The notes: generated from the letters alone by a model not told the origin. A DNA stretch of 64,000 nucleotides from Cryptomeria japonica (GCF_030272615.1 NC_081406.1:476934900-476998899); one strand, 5' to 3'; shown: positions 46,999 through 58,443, numbered from the stretch's first letter. Numbers and translations are program-made.

Positions 46999-48151
46999 CT
47001 CAAATTTTCTTGTAGGCTAATGGGGTGGTAAAAACAAAAAAACAATTAAATTTGTTGTCAAAAAGTAACTTTACGTTATATTCTAAAAATGTGACACATA
47101 ATTAATTTAAAAAGTTTGTTACAAGTGAGTTTAAGAAGTGTCTCTAGGCCCAAGGTGACATCACTTTTAAAATTTTTTAATAAAGCTGATTTTTTAATTA
47201 TTTATTTTTTCTCATTGCAATATTTAAATAAATAAATGCTAGTTTAATTTGATATTGTAGCCAAATCGATAAAAGTGAATATAATATTCATGAAATATTA
47301 TTGAACAGTATTGCTCAAACTAAAATTCAAACCAATATGAAAACCTGAAATAATTTTGAGTCCTCCAATTGAAGTTGTAGTACACCCTCAACTTTTTTTA
47401 ACGGTGTTGCAGACTCCAAAATGCGTTGATATCCATACAAATTTCTAAGTTTGCACACAATGCAGATCCAAAAGTCAGTGATTCCTCTTTGAAGTTGCAA
47501 GTAAGACAAAAAGGAGGGGCAGCTAGGTGTTCAGGGTCCACAAAACCCTCCAATATGAAGTGATTTTTCTTTTCCCTCTCACACCAGTCATGTCTCACTA
47601 GGAATTCAGGCCCTATGGAGCGGTTACTTCTAAACCAATATTGATGGACACACAGAGCACTAAATCATCCCGCAATTTCTCAAATTAGCATTTTTGAATA
47701 TAAAATATGGATAGGTTCTTTAAGGGTTTCAAACCATAAGGATGTACTGGATAAAGTTCAATGTATGTTTGTGATTCATTTTGCTTCCTACTTTGTAAGA
47801 AGTTGCAGCAGATGTAATTTTGTATTTGCAGCAGTATAAGATAACATAAATAATATTTTTTCATGGTGCAAATCTATATTATTCATTATAAATCAGTTCC
47901 ATGAAAGTTTGCTGAAGTTAGGTGTGTTTTCAGGGTTCATTTCTATTGTGAGTTTGCAATTTTTCTATTGTTTGCTAATTTTAAATAAAAAAGTATCAAA
48001 AGTGTTTTCAGATCTGATATATTCATTTGTCAATGGACATTACAATTATTTTCCCTCACAACCATTGAGAGTATGTGAAATTTGCAGAAATAGTTTGGAA
48101 CTAAAATCTGTGGGAGCTAACATACTCAGGAGTTCGCCAGGAACTCGAAAA
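46999..48151. other. Intron-like DNA; interior of an unresolved minus-strand LTR
   Basis: No open domain. The higher part should be the body of the LTR starting at 48164, but its other end was not found. The candidate duplication TGATA has no convincing partner. Confidence 0.35.
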
Positions 48152-48164
48152 TAGGGACATTACA
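48152..48164 (-). repeat. LTR terminus of the TGTAATGTCCC family
   Basis: Minus-strand TGTAATGTCCCTA starts at 48164, the same terminal word as at 37725 and 46077. Confidence 0.55.
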
Positions 48165-48186
48165 TGATATTTGTTGCAATACTTTA

Positions 48187-48234
48187 GGGAAGACCTCCTT
48201 GTTCAATAGAGCCAAAGTGAAGGAGGTCTTTCCC
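48187..48234. repeat. Hairpin-forming inverted repeat
   Basis: GGGAAGACCTCCTT pairs with AAGGAGGTCTTTCCC across a loop of about 19 bp, with a single bulge. It may be part of a small foldback element together with the inverted repeat at 48357-48385. Confidence 0.75.
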
Positions 48235-48356
48235 ATGTCAATAATTGGTCATCAATTGTCCAACTTGAAAATAGGAATTGTTGTGCTCTTTCTAGGTGCA
48301 ATGTTCCCTTTTGGGGTACACCTGATTTTTGCCCAAAAATAACAATCTCAACAATA

Positions 48357-48385
48357 CCACCAGGCACCAAATTTGTGCCTGATGG
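48357..48385. repeat. Short perfect-arm inverted repeat
   Basis: CCACCAGGCAC pairs with GTGCCTGATGG (10 of 11 pairs) around CAAATTT. Function unknown. Confidence 0.65.
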
Positions 48386-48475
48386 ATGTACATGTGTTCT
48401 TTTTTAATGTTTCATAAGATTTCAAATTTTTAATACTTTTGAAATGTGTTTCTTTTTGCCTTGTGATGTTCTCAA

Positions 48476-48630
48476 GAGTCTTAGTCTTTGGAAGCCTAAG
48501 TCTTTTCTTTATGTCAATCATTTATTTATAATATTAACTTTTAGCATTGTACTATTCACGAGTCTTATGCTTAGGAAAGCCTAAGTCCTGGTTCTAATCC
48601 AGTCATTTATTTATAATACTAAGTACTATG
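48476..48630. repeat. Direct repeat, about 80-bp unit
   Basis: The block with AGTCTT, GGAAGCCTAAGTC and CATTTATTTATAATA occurs twice, starting near 48476 and 48558, with moderate divergence. Confidence 0.7.
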
Positions 48631-48934
48631 TACATGTAGCATTTGTATGGCAGGAAGGATAATCTCTCGAGGGTATAACAGTATTTATCTTGAATACCTT
48701 TAGGCATTCTATGATCATGCCATTGCAATTTATCTTCTCTTTCCTAACTCTTGTGTACATTATTTCCTTTATTTTTGAATATGTGGGTTTTATGATAAAC
48801 TATTTCTCAATTATTTATTAGCATAAGCTAGTTGATTAAAATACTTAGGGAGCTGCTAGGGTGGTAATGATTTTCTTGTAATGGAAACACTGTTAAATAT
48901 TTGTTAATTCTGTTCATTTTACATTTGATTCCAG

Positions 48935-48979
48935 GAGCAGCTCAAGCGAAATGATTTATCATTTGTATTTCGTTTAAAG
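48935..48979 (+). CDS. Candidate exon (45 bp) of the same unidentified gene
   Basis: The segment codes EQLKRNDLSFVFRLK. It is preceded by a pyrimidine-rich tract ending TTCCAG and followed by the donor GTATTT. Length is a multiple of three and phase 0 matches both neighbouring candidate exons. Upstream lies a branch-point-like TTGTTAATTC. The gene is not recognised. Such a small exon would be missed by ordinary open-frame searches, and a chance match to splice rules over 45 bp is possible. Confidence 0.42.
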
Positions 48980-49604
48980 GTATTTCTAAAGGACTAAACA
49001 TGTACCTTTTCCCTTAGAAGACTAATACACAAGATTATATGTTGTTAATATTTTATTTGAAAAGAGACAATGCTAGGGTTCTTAGGTTCTCTATTAAATC
49101 TAGTTAGATGTTTGTTTTAATGAAGGACATATCTTCTTCTATTAAACCTAGTTAGATATCTGTTTGAATGAAGGACATATCTTCTCCACAAGAAAGAGCA
49201 ATAAATGACAAGTATAATTTTTGTTTCATGCTTATTTGTTGTTAAAAACTCATTGACCATAGAATCTTGAGGTTAAATTTACCTCATTCATTCCATATTG
49301 AGTTTATGTGGAACTGATATTTTTGTTGTTATGGCAGTGACTTAAGTCCATTCTTTGGAGGCTCCATTTTCTATAAAACTACCCTCTATTTGTACCCTCC
49401 TTGCATTGTGAATATCATCATGTCAAGAAGATGCGCTTTTTTTTGTGTTGAGACAAGAGCCCCTTGATGCCCTTCATCATTACTCTTAAATATTTTGGCT
49501 TACCCTTATCAAAAACTAGATCTTTCTACGATATTCCGACTTGGTCCATCAAAATATACTCCCCTCTATTCTAATATATTGTTTGTGGTTCTAATTTACC
49601 ATAG

Positions 49605-49652
49605 CATATGGAGGATGATGATGATATTTTTGATGATCCATATGATGTTTGA
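49605..49652 (+). CDS. Candidate terminal exon with acidic C-terminus
   Basis: After the acceptor TTTACCATAG the sequence codes HMEDDDDIFDDPYDV and a TGA stop, in phase 0 with the candidate exon at 48935. A run of Asp/Glu ending in a stop just after an acceptor is a common form of plant protein C-terminus, and the sequence is more coding-like than its AT-rich surroundings. It is not a known motif. The region after the stop would be the 3' UTR, which then runs into the Copia LTR. Confidence is limited because the gene is unidentified. Confidence 0.35.
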   Translation, partial: HMEDDDDIFDDPYDV

Positions 49653-49655
49653 TCA

Positions 49656-49740
49656 GGTGGTGTATTTACTATTTTGCTATGTTATTTGAACTAAAACTTT
49701 AATATACGGTGGTGTATTTTGCTATGTTATTTGACTATTA
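49656..49740. repeat. Short direct repeat
   Basis: GGTGGTGTATTT and TTTGCTATGTTATTTGA recur about 50 bp apart (from 49656 and 49707). Confidence 0.7.
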
Positions 49741-49863
49741 GTATAAGATAAACTTTTACTTTTTCAAACTAAAAACCACAATAATTGCACAATATCATTC
49801 ACACAAGAAGAATATGAGATTTACGTGGAAACCCTTATTGGAGAAAACCACGACAAAAATATT

Positions 49864-49871
49864 GCTTATAG
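49864..49871. repeat. hAT target duplication, left
   Basis: GCTTATAG before the element; the partner is GCTTATAT at 53450-53457, 7 of 8 identical. Confidence 0.85.
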
Positions 49872-52800
49872 CATAGATGAACTCCTTGCAGAAAACTCGG
49901 CGAGTAGTAAAAAACTCGCGAGTTTTAATGACTCGGCCGCTAGTGTTTAAGAGGAAAAAACGGCAAAAAAAGGTTTTATTTCATCATTTCTTGACTTCTA
50001 TTTTGCTGAAAGGGGGAAAAAAGCTCTTCCAAACACTTGACTACTGATTTCCATCAATTTGAGGTGGTTTTTGAAGAAAAATCATATTCCCAGGTAGGTT
50101 TTCTGATTTTTTTTCTATGTTTTTTTTAAAATTTAAAATTTATTTTTTGTTGCATCTAGATGAATAGAAAATCATTCCTAAGTAGTCAAAAATGTTTTTG
50201 AGTCATTGGAACAAGATTTAACACTATTTTTGACAAGTATTGTTGAAATTTCACTATTTTTTTGAAGAATCTCTAGTTTAAAAAAAAAATTCAAACCCTA
50301 TTAGTTTTTGAATTTTTTTAAACTTTGAATGATGTCTAAACTTATTTAAACTAATTTAGATAGTTTGCTAAATTGTTAAACTAAAATATTAACTGTCTTT
50401 TCACTTTGTATGTGTAGGTTAATAGTTAACCATTAATTCAGTATAGCAAATTCAAGGTATAATTGGCCACTAGAACCATGCCCATTTGGATATATAGGCA
50501 CCTATCCTAAAGGTGCTAGAGATAGGGCTTGGAGGTATGCTTATGAAGGACCGGACCCTAGGTCGGTGGTTTGCATTAAATGTGAAAAAATAATTCATGG
50601 AGGCATGAACCGCCTCAAATACCACCTTGCAAGCATCGAGAAGCATGATGCTAGGGTATGTCTTGGGGCCACCGAAGAAATTAAAAGAGACATTAATGCC
50701 TTACTTTCAATTGGGGAAGAGAAAAAATTGCAAAGGGAGAGGGCAAAACTAGCCATGAGAGAAGCCATAGCTGAATCTCAAGGTGCTTCAATTGACATTG
50801 AAGAAGAAGAAGAAGCACTTCAGGGCATAGTGGGTTCTCGTCGTGGCCCACGTATCCACAAACCTAGCACCACCTCGGCCACCACTTTTGCTTCCTCTAG
50901 TAGAGTACCTGCTGCATCACCATCAGTCTATAGGTAGTTATTTTGTGCCTAGGAACACACCTGGAGCACAACCATTATTAGAGGCCATTGGATGGAATAG
51001 GGAGGCACATGAGAAAACAGACATTGCATGTGTTGATTTTAGGTACTTCAACAACATCCCATTTAATGTGGCAGACGGTCCTTATTGGCTAAATTTGGTT
51101 ACCGCAATGACAGTTTCAGGAAAAGGGTACAAGGCCCCTTCTCGCAAGGATTTGGGTGGGAGGTTAGTAAATAGTCCACTTGATTTCATTTTTAATTGTT
51201 TTTCTTGTTTATTAAATCAAAATTGTGTACTAAGACCTAATTTCACTTTGTTCTTGTAGGTTGCTCACAAATGCAGTTGATAGGGCAAAAGAAGTGGTGG
51301 AGGACCAAAGAAATGAATGGCGAAAATATGGCTGCACCATTCTTTCTGATGGGTGGACAGATGGCAAAAACTGCACCATTATTAATTTTTTGGTTGCTTG
51401 CAAGGACAATGTGGTGTTCTTGAAATCGGTTGATGCCTCCAATAAGGTGAAAATGCAGAAACATTGGCTGGAATGTTGGAGCACATTGTCATGGAGGTGG
51501 GAGTAGAGAATGTGGTGCAAATAATCACATATAATGCAGCAACATATGTGGCGGCAAGTAGAATCCTCCAAGATAGACACTCCACTCTTTTTTGGACACC
51601 TTGTGTAGCACATGTCCTTGACCTTCTTTTGGAGGACATAGGAAAACTTGATTGGGTGACTCCAGTTGTGGAAGATGTAAGGAGGATCACGAAATATATT
51701 TACAATCACCCTTGGGTTCTACATTTGATGAGAGAGCTCACCCAAGGGAGAGATTTGGTGAGAGTCGGTGTCACAAGGTTTGCAACGATTTTCTTGACGT
51801 TGCAAAGCATTCTTGGTGCATTGACTTCTTTGAAACAAGTGTTTGTGAGTCAAGCATGGCTAGACTCACCTTATTCAAAGAATGTTGAATGAGAGGGTGT
51901 CGCATGCATAGTCTTCGACAACCATTTTGCACAAAAGGTTGCAGAGACTGTGAAGGTAACTTCAAAACTTGAGTTTTTAATTATTCTTGATTCAAGTCTT
52001 TCATTATTACTTTGTAACTTCATTAATTAATTATTTTGTAATTTGTATTTTTCAATTGTAGGTGTCAGAGCCCTTGATTAGAGATCTCCGCTTGGTAGAT
52101 GGGGATAAAACCCCGATGGGGTATATTTATGAGGCCATGGATAGGGCCAAGGAGTCTATCAAAGATTACTACAAGGGGGATAGACTAAAATTTGATTCCA
52201 TTTGGGAAATTATTGATAAGAGGTGGAACAATCAACTCCACCAACCCATTCATGCAACAGGGTACTTCCTCAACCCTCATTTTAAGTTCGGGGGTTCTTA
52301 CTTAGATCCTAATGGAGAGGTCATGGAGGGCCTCACTGCATGCATTCAGATGATGATACTCGAGGTTGAGGTGAGAGACCTCGTTGTGCCCGAACTCCAA
52401 AATTATGAGGAAGCAAGAGGTAAGCTATTCTCTTCAGAGCTGGCCAGGAGAGGAAGAACCACTCAAACCCCAGGCATAACATTTTCCATTTGGATTTTGG
52501 GGTCTAAAGTGATTGATAAATTGATAAATTATGTTTTCACTTTTCTCTTTGCTTTCTAACTTTTCATTATTTTATTTTGCAAATGCTTGGTGGCAAAGTT
52601 GGGGTGGAAATACCCCAAATCTCAAAAAATTTGCCCGCAAAATCTTATGTCAGCCTTGTAGTTCATCCAGTTGTGAGCACAATTGAGGCTTGTTTGAAGC
52701 CATCCACACGAAGAAGAGTAAGTTAGCGCAAAAACGCCTCAATGACCTTGTAATCTTCAGTTGTGCATAAGGAAGGTAGAGGAAGCACCAACTGGTCCAA

Positions 52801-53449
52801 TTGACTTGGATAATATAGATCCTTACAGTGATTGGACATCATAGGACAAACCTCCATTGTTTACAGAGGATGACATCACTAATTTGGAGAGGCAGGCTAT
52901 GGAGGAGGAGGGGGTGGATTTGGTTTCACACTGGATGACATTGAGGAGGATGAGGAGTCATTACCAGTGCTAGGAGCAGGTAGAGACATAGCTTCATCCA
53001 GGATGGAGGACGAGCCATAGCCCGAGCCAGACATACTGAGCGAGGAGGCACAATCACGCCCACAACAAACTTCTAGGACTAGACCCTCTAGTTCTACCTC
53101 TCCCCTAGTTTTTACTAGAGCTGGGAAGAGGAAGATGTAATTGTAATGATGTATTTACTTTTAGTTTTACAAAAACTATTTACTATTTGCTTCCAGCCAT
53201 CAACATTCCTCATGAGGATGTGATTTTGTACCCACTTTGCATTTAAATATATCTAGACTCAGCTTGGTTCTTTTGTGTTTTCATTTATTGACTAATTGGA
53301 TGCACCTTCTCATTGAATTTTTGCAAAAAAAATGCATTTCTAATTAAAGTTAAGCAATTTTTTAAGTTGCCGAGTACTGGCCGAGTTTTTCCCGAGTTTT
53401 TTTTTTAGGCCTTGGTGAGTTTTTGCTTTTGGCGAGTAGTTCAACTATG
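49872..53449 (+). mobile_element. hAT-superfamily DNA transposon, 3578 bp, complete ends
   Basis: The ends are CATAGATGAACT at the left and AGTTCAACTATG at the right, a 12-bp inverted repeat with one mismatch, bounded by an 8-bp duplication. Inside each end are clusters of (C)GAGT and ACTCG words (49896-49940 and 53370-53440), the usual hAT subterminal binding-site pattern. The interior codes a BED-finger/DUF659/hAT-dimerisation transposase in the plus orientation, now mutated. It inserted into the U5 part of the Copia-family LTR spanning 49780-56773. Confidence 0.93.
50440..53140 (+). pseudogene. hAT transposase (BED zinc finger, DUF659, hAT C-terminal), inactive
   Basis: A nuclear transposase that would bind the element ends and excise by hairpin formation. 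Order: BED zinc finger (50530-50665; VCIKCEK...GGMNRLKYHLASIEKH), acidic linker, DUF659 core (51020-51460; ILSDGWTDGKNC with the first catalytic Asp), the ENVVQIITYNAATYVAA block and TPCVAHVLDLLLEDIGKL (51480-51660), then FNPHFK-like sequence at 52260, a degenerate hAT dimerisation block from 52592, and a C-terminus ending GKRKM at 53138. Likely introns are 51163-51258 and 51957-52061, with GT...AG ends. Damage: a one-base frameshift near 51455, a Tyr where the family has the second catalytic Asp (TYNAA for TDNAA), and stops and frameshifts after 52650. The tail also exists at 1378-1446. Confidence 0.9.
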
Positions 53450-54090
53450 GCTTATATAAAACTCTCTTACAAATTTCGTAGGCACCAACCCACAAGAGAC
53501 ACCAATCCCTTGTTAAATGATTTGTAGCCATCAACTCACTAGAGAAACCAATCCCCTCTTAAATGATTTGTCGGCACCAATCCATTAGAGACACCAATCC
53601 CCACAATTAAGCACCAACTCAGTAAGAGACACCAATCTCTTTAATATGAGGTACCAACCTGTAACTTGACAAAATGTCTCCTTCATGACATTGCATTTTC
53701 AACAGATGATGGATATTATGATCTCCTTCATTTATTCAGTCCATGATTGCCCTCTTCTCATTTACCAAAGTATACTTGCATGCTTACATTTTGTCTTCTT
53801 ATATTCTCCTTGTCTTTCCACATTCATATACTTCATAAATTTCTCCTATTTACTCATATATGCTCCATGCTGATATCATCTATCTCCTTTACCAAATCTG
53901 CATCATATTTTTCTTCTCAAATCTTCATATATTCTCATTCACCAATCTGTTCTTAGATGATGCACCATATATTCTTTTATTAACAAATTTGCCTTGACTA
54001 TAAAAATTATCTTCCTCACAAATCTGTCTTGACTACAGATACATCTTCCTCACAAATTTGTCTTGAATAAATATTAATTATTTTCTTTAC

Positions 54091-54780
54091 ACTAGGCTGC
54101 TGGTTTACATAATATCGACTTCTATTCTCCACACTTTTATTTTCCACAATATCTTATTCCTTTTTATGTTCCCATTTCCAAGTGAAGTGATACACCTCTT
54201 TGAATAGAGATCTCCTTTCAAAGAGACATGACTTGTTATGAAATGATTGCTGCCTTCATTAACCTTTATCGCTGCCCTTAGTAAGCTTTAGATGATTCCT
54301 TTTATCCAACTCTAATCACTACGTATTAGACTTATGAATCTCTATCACTTGTTTCGAATTTGTTATCAATCACTGCCTTTTAAATTATACCAATTGTAGC
54401 TTTTGAGATGATCACTATCTTTTAGATACTAGGCTGCTGGTTTACATAATATCGTTTTCTAATCTCCACACTTTTCTTTTCCACAATATCTTATTCCTTT
54501 TTATGTTCCCATCTCCAAGTGAAGTGATACACCTCTTTGAATAGAGATCTCCTTCAAAAGAAACATGACTTTTGTTATGAAATGATTTCTGCCTTCATTA
54601 ACTTTAAATGTTGCCTTTATTAATCTTTATTGCTGCCCTTAGTAAGCTTTAAAGCTTCCTTTTATCCAACTCTAATCGCTACCTTTTAGACTTATGAATG
54701 CTGTTTTTGAATTTGTTGTCAATCGCTGCCTTTTAAATTATACAAATTGTAGCTTTTGAGATGATCACTGTCTCTTAGAT
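54091..54780. repeat. Tandem duplication within the Copia-family LTR, 337-bp period
   Basis: The word ACTAGGCTGCTGG starts two long units at 54091 and 54428 that share most of their sequence, including ATACACCTCTTTGAATAGAG and GCCTTCATTAAC. This accounts for part of the LTR's length. Confidence 0.88.
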
Positions 54781-55245
54781 ATTAACCATTGTCTTTAGTA
54801 GATTAATTGCTGCCACCTTTATATCAATCTCTCCATTTATCATTTAAATACCACTTAATCATACTGATAGCTGCCTTATATCCTTAACTCCAATTGCTGA
54901 CTTGCTGCTATTTATCACATTTTATGGGTGCAGTTTGGAATCACATAATTGCTCACTATCATCATCATTCCTTATGCAATAACATTGGTTAAATAAATAT
55001 CTTTTGTCTTGATAAATGATAGTGAAGTCAACCTCATTTTGAAATATGTTTTGACCACTTTAAGAGTTGGCCATCATCATAGCCTTATATTACAAAGAAT
55101 GTCTTTGGAAGAAAGCACCGATATGAAGGGGAATTGGTCATCATTATAGACCCTACCTTGCATAAATTAAATGCCAATATGACATTAACAAACTTCCCTT
55201 GAATAAGGAGATCTAAAACTGATTTGGATTAGCCTTTGGACTGCG

Positions 55246-56653
55246 TGTCATGTCCCCTCTTTAGCTCTGTCTAGCAGAGACATGTGAGTCAGCTTATTAT
55301 GGGGTCGTGTAGGCTGACAGGGTTGGACAGAGACCCGGTATGGTTATTCAGTGTTGGAGACTTGGTGTTCTAGCAGTTATTGATCAATTGGGAGACATTC
55401 CTTGTTTTTAGGAGGCAATTCCTACTTTTTAGGAGGTTTGATCATGCCCAAGGTTGGGTCTCCATGAGATGCCTCTTTGGGTTCAGTTTCAGAGAGATCG
55501 GGCTTGTTTCCTAAATTTTAGGAGCATCCCTAGATTTTAGGGATGAGACTACCAGTGAATCCTTGATTTCCGACTTCAGTCACAGACAGGTGACAGGATG
55601 ATTTTAGGGTTTGTAATGTCAGTTGGGCATTTTGTGGCTATTTGGGTTATATTTTTAATATTTCCTAAGTTAGCGTTTAATAATTAAATAAGGCTAAGTT
55701 GTTAGCCATTTTGGAGTAATAAGGGGATTTTGGCCTCATCTGGATGCGCATCCTATTGTGTGATAGCTCGTTGGAAAGATCTTGAAATTCTTTAAATCTT
55801 TCTCTTTGGTCTCAGGGCAATTTAGTGAGCGGATTTCTGTCTATGAGAAAAAAGGTCATTTTCTAGTAACATGACCACTTTAAAATAAGAAATTATAACA
55901 TTTCCACTAGACCACGCCACTTGGAGACAATTAGGGTTCGATTTGCAATTGAGAGGGGTTATAAGGGGATAGGAGCTTCATTCTATGATCATCTTTTACA
56001 CATTTTACATCTTGGATTTGAGATTTGGCTCTGGAAGAGCTTTTCAGCATCTGGGACGCCAACCCCAATGCCTTGCCTGTTTGGGACGTAGCCCCCAATA
56101 CAGTGGTTTGGATTTGTTTGCAGCTATTAGCATCTTGGAGATTGTACGGCATTCTTTCTGGAGGTTCAGCAATTCTGACAGAGTTCAGCGTGGGGTTTGG
56201 GGTTTCTAACCAGTTGGGTGTACTTGGCAGCCGTACGGCTGTACTTGGCAGCCACTTTCCTTCCCACGTGCAGCACTTGGAGGGCTGGAATCTTGCCACA
56301 ACTTCATTCCTAGTTATGTTACTCTTTCAGCATCCAGGTTGGAATTATTCCTGATTGTAATCTTCCTGAAATTATTGGAAATCTTCATCTGGTCAAATAT
56401 TTGATTTTATATTCAGAAATCTGCCTTGAATCGAATTTGTTTTGGCTGTATATGAACTTCATTTTCAGTACTTTGTTCATGTACTTGTACTTCATTATTT
56501 ACTTGTTGAAAAATCATCAAAATACAAAAAGAATTCAACCCTTCTGCAACTTCTGTCTATTTCTGAAAGAAAATATTAATAAGCAGGAAAATTCAATTTA
56601 AATAAATAAAAATTACAGCAGATTGGTAAAAGAGATCCATCAGGGATCTTTCA
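55246..56653 (+). repeat. Solo LTR, 1408 bp, inside the Copia-family LTR
   Basis: It starts TGTCATGTCCCCTCTTTAGC, like the LTR at 9285, and ends GGGATCTTTCA. A perfect CTGCG duplication flanks it (55241-55245 and 56654-56658). With the insert removed, the Copia LTR sequence continues smoothly. No coding domain is present; the open frames at 55985-56354 are incidental. Confidence 0.88.
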
Positions 56654-56778
56654 CTGCGATTAGTGGCTTTTGGCAATTATTGATTGCATTCATACATCTT
56701 TGGCATCAATGACAACAATGTGACATTCCTTCTTGACATCAATGAGAACAATACTACCACAATATTTCCAACAGTTTT

Positions 56779-58443
56779 ACTACCTAAAAAATTGAAAATA
56801 AAATTATTGAAAAAAAAATAAAATAGATAATTATTGATAATTTAATGTCTATAATTGTTGTTTACCCTGAGTAATGCCTATGCATTTTTTATGAACAACT
56901 CGTAATTTTTTTTTCTTGTGGCTTTCTCCCTTGGTTTTTTGGCGTTTGGAGACTCCATCCAAGCATTGCTGACAAGCATTTGCTTGAGGTCAAACTCTCC
57001 TTAAAAAATTGTTTCAAACCTTTCTCTGTTGCATGTAGCTTTGCTTTGTTGAAAAGAGAAAAAATGAGAAAAAAGAAATGGAAAATGATACAAGGTGCTT
57101 GGTTTTTTCTTTTTCCAAACTAGGCTAGTCTGACTGCATGATGCACGAGTCACCTAGAAAATTTAAGCTAGTTTTTGGCATTGATTTGGTACTAGTGTCA
57201 CAATGAGTACTTGGTGGTGACTTAGTACAATTTTTTGTCAATTGTGAGTTGTGGTAAGGCATCTTAGAGCTTTCTAGTAGAGGTCAAAAGGACTTGTTTA
57301 TCAGGTTTACTACTGATGATGTTCATAGGTATTTTGTTTCGCTTGGTGATGACAAATCATATATGATAAAAAGAATAGGTGATGTGAGAATTGCACTTTG
57401 TTCTTGCACTCATGAAGGTTACTCGTGGAAATATTTCAATTTTCTTCGCATTTTTGCCTATCTCAGGAGCTGTATTGTAATTTACTGACCTAAACTCCAG
57501 ATTCTTTTGGTTTATTTTGTAAGGGGGTGTTAGTCTATTAGAATAATAGTAGATATTGTAGTAGCGTAAGTCTTATTACACTTGTCAGTTGTATGTGCTA
57601 TTTTAAAGCATACAGTTCACCGATATTACTGTTATAAATTTGTAGATCTTGAGGGAGAATTCAACGAACTAATATTATTTGCTCATTGCTTCTGATAAGC
57701 CTTTTGTAATTGCCTTCATTAAGGCTTGTTGTACCCGATCCAAAACTTGATTGTGATACATGAAACTCTTGTCATTTTAAAATGTCATGTGTGTCATAGT
57801 CATAGTTAGGGAAAAGTTGTTTTTTAGCAAAATCAAAATTGTCTTGTCAAAATAAAGAAATGTTGAAATGCCGAATATTTGTTATTTGATTGTCAATTTT
57901 AATTTTAACATATTAATTAATAATTAATAATTTATTATTCATTATGTATTAATAATTTTAAATTTTAAATATTGTTAAATAATAGTATTTTAAACTAATA
58001 ATTAATATTATTATTGTTCAAAACTAAATTTTTAATATTACTAATTATTATTAAAAAATTAAATGATAAAAATATGTAAAGTAAAAAATTTTAAATCTCC
58101 AAAAAAATTCATCATACTTTATGAAGTGCTGCTGCATTATTAAAAAGGCAGCAACACCTTAGAGGTGCACCTTTATGAGTTTATTGCTCAAATATCACAA
58201 CAAATATTTTTAAGTTGTAGCAGTAGTAGTTAAAGATTTTCAGAGTTGACATCTTTAATTTTATATCATTCATTGTATATTTCTTGCTGATCAATCCAAT
58301 TTAGCTTCTGATTTTTATTTCTAGCAAAGAAGTGGGCATTTTTTAGAGTTTCAAGTCACAAAATAATCATTTTTAGCATTGAAGGTGCATGAAAGATTCC
58401 ACATCTAATTCTAGTAATAAAGCTGAGAAGTTAAAAGAGTGAA
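56779..58443. other. AT-rich DNA, mostly unassigned
   Basis: Apart from the short Copia-like scrap at 57294-57420, no domain was recognised. 57890-58090 is extremely AT-rich (ATTAATAATT words). Confidence 0.45.
57294..57420 (+). pseudogene. Copia protease-region scrap
   Basis: The frame reads VHRYFVSLGDDKSYMIKRIG then DVRIAL. This resembles the segment after the active site of Copia aspartic proteases (LGDDKS...I.GIG.VRI). It is short and isolated; no gag or integrase lies beside it on the plus strand. Confidence 0.5.

Larger units (their letters stand above)
49780..56773 (-). repeat. Third LTR of the Copia-1 family, split by two insertions
   Basis: On the minus strand it starts TGTTGGAAATATTGTGG at 56773, like the Copia-1 LTRs. 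Its U5 side (53460-53660 and 49790-49870) carries the same GGCACCAACC repeats and the GTGGAAACCC / AAAACCACGAC words. With the hAT element (49872-53449) and the solo LTR (55246-56653) removed it is about 2 kb, matching the 1.9-2.0 kb Copia-1 LTRs. The 49780 edge is approximate and no target duplication was found. It has no adjacent gag or pol, apart from a possible scrap at 57294. Confidence 0.75.

Noticed and set aside
47230-48164. Solo LTR with TGATA duplication
   Set aside because: The only TGATA on the left is followed by TTGTAG rather than TG; too weak to claim.
55985-56354. Overlapping open frames on both strands
   Set aside because: They lie inside the solo LTR 55246-56653, overlap each other and show no domain.
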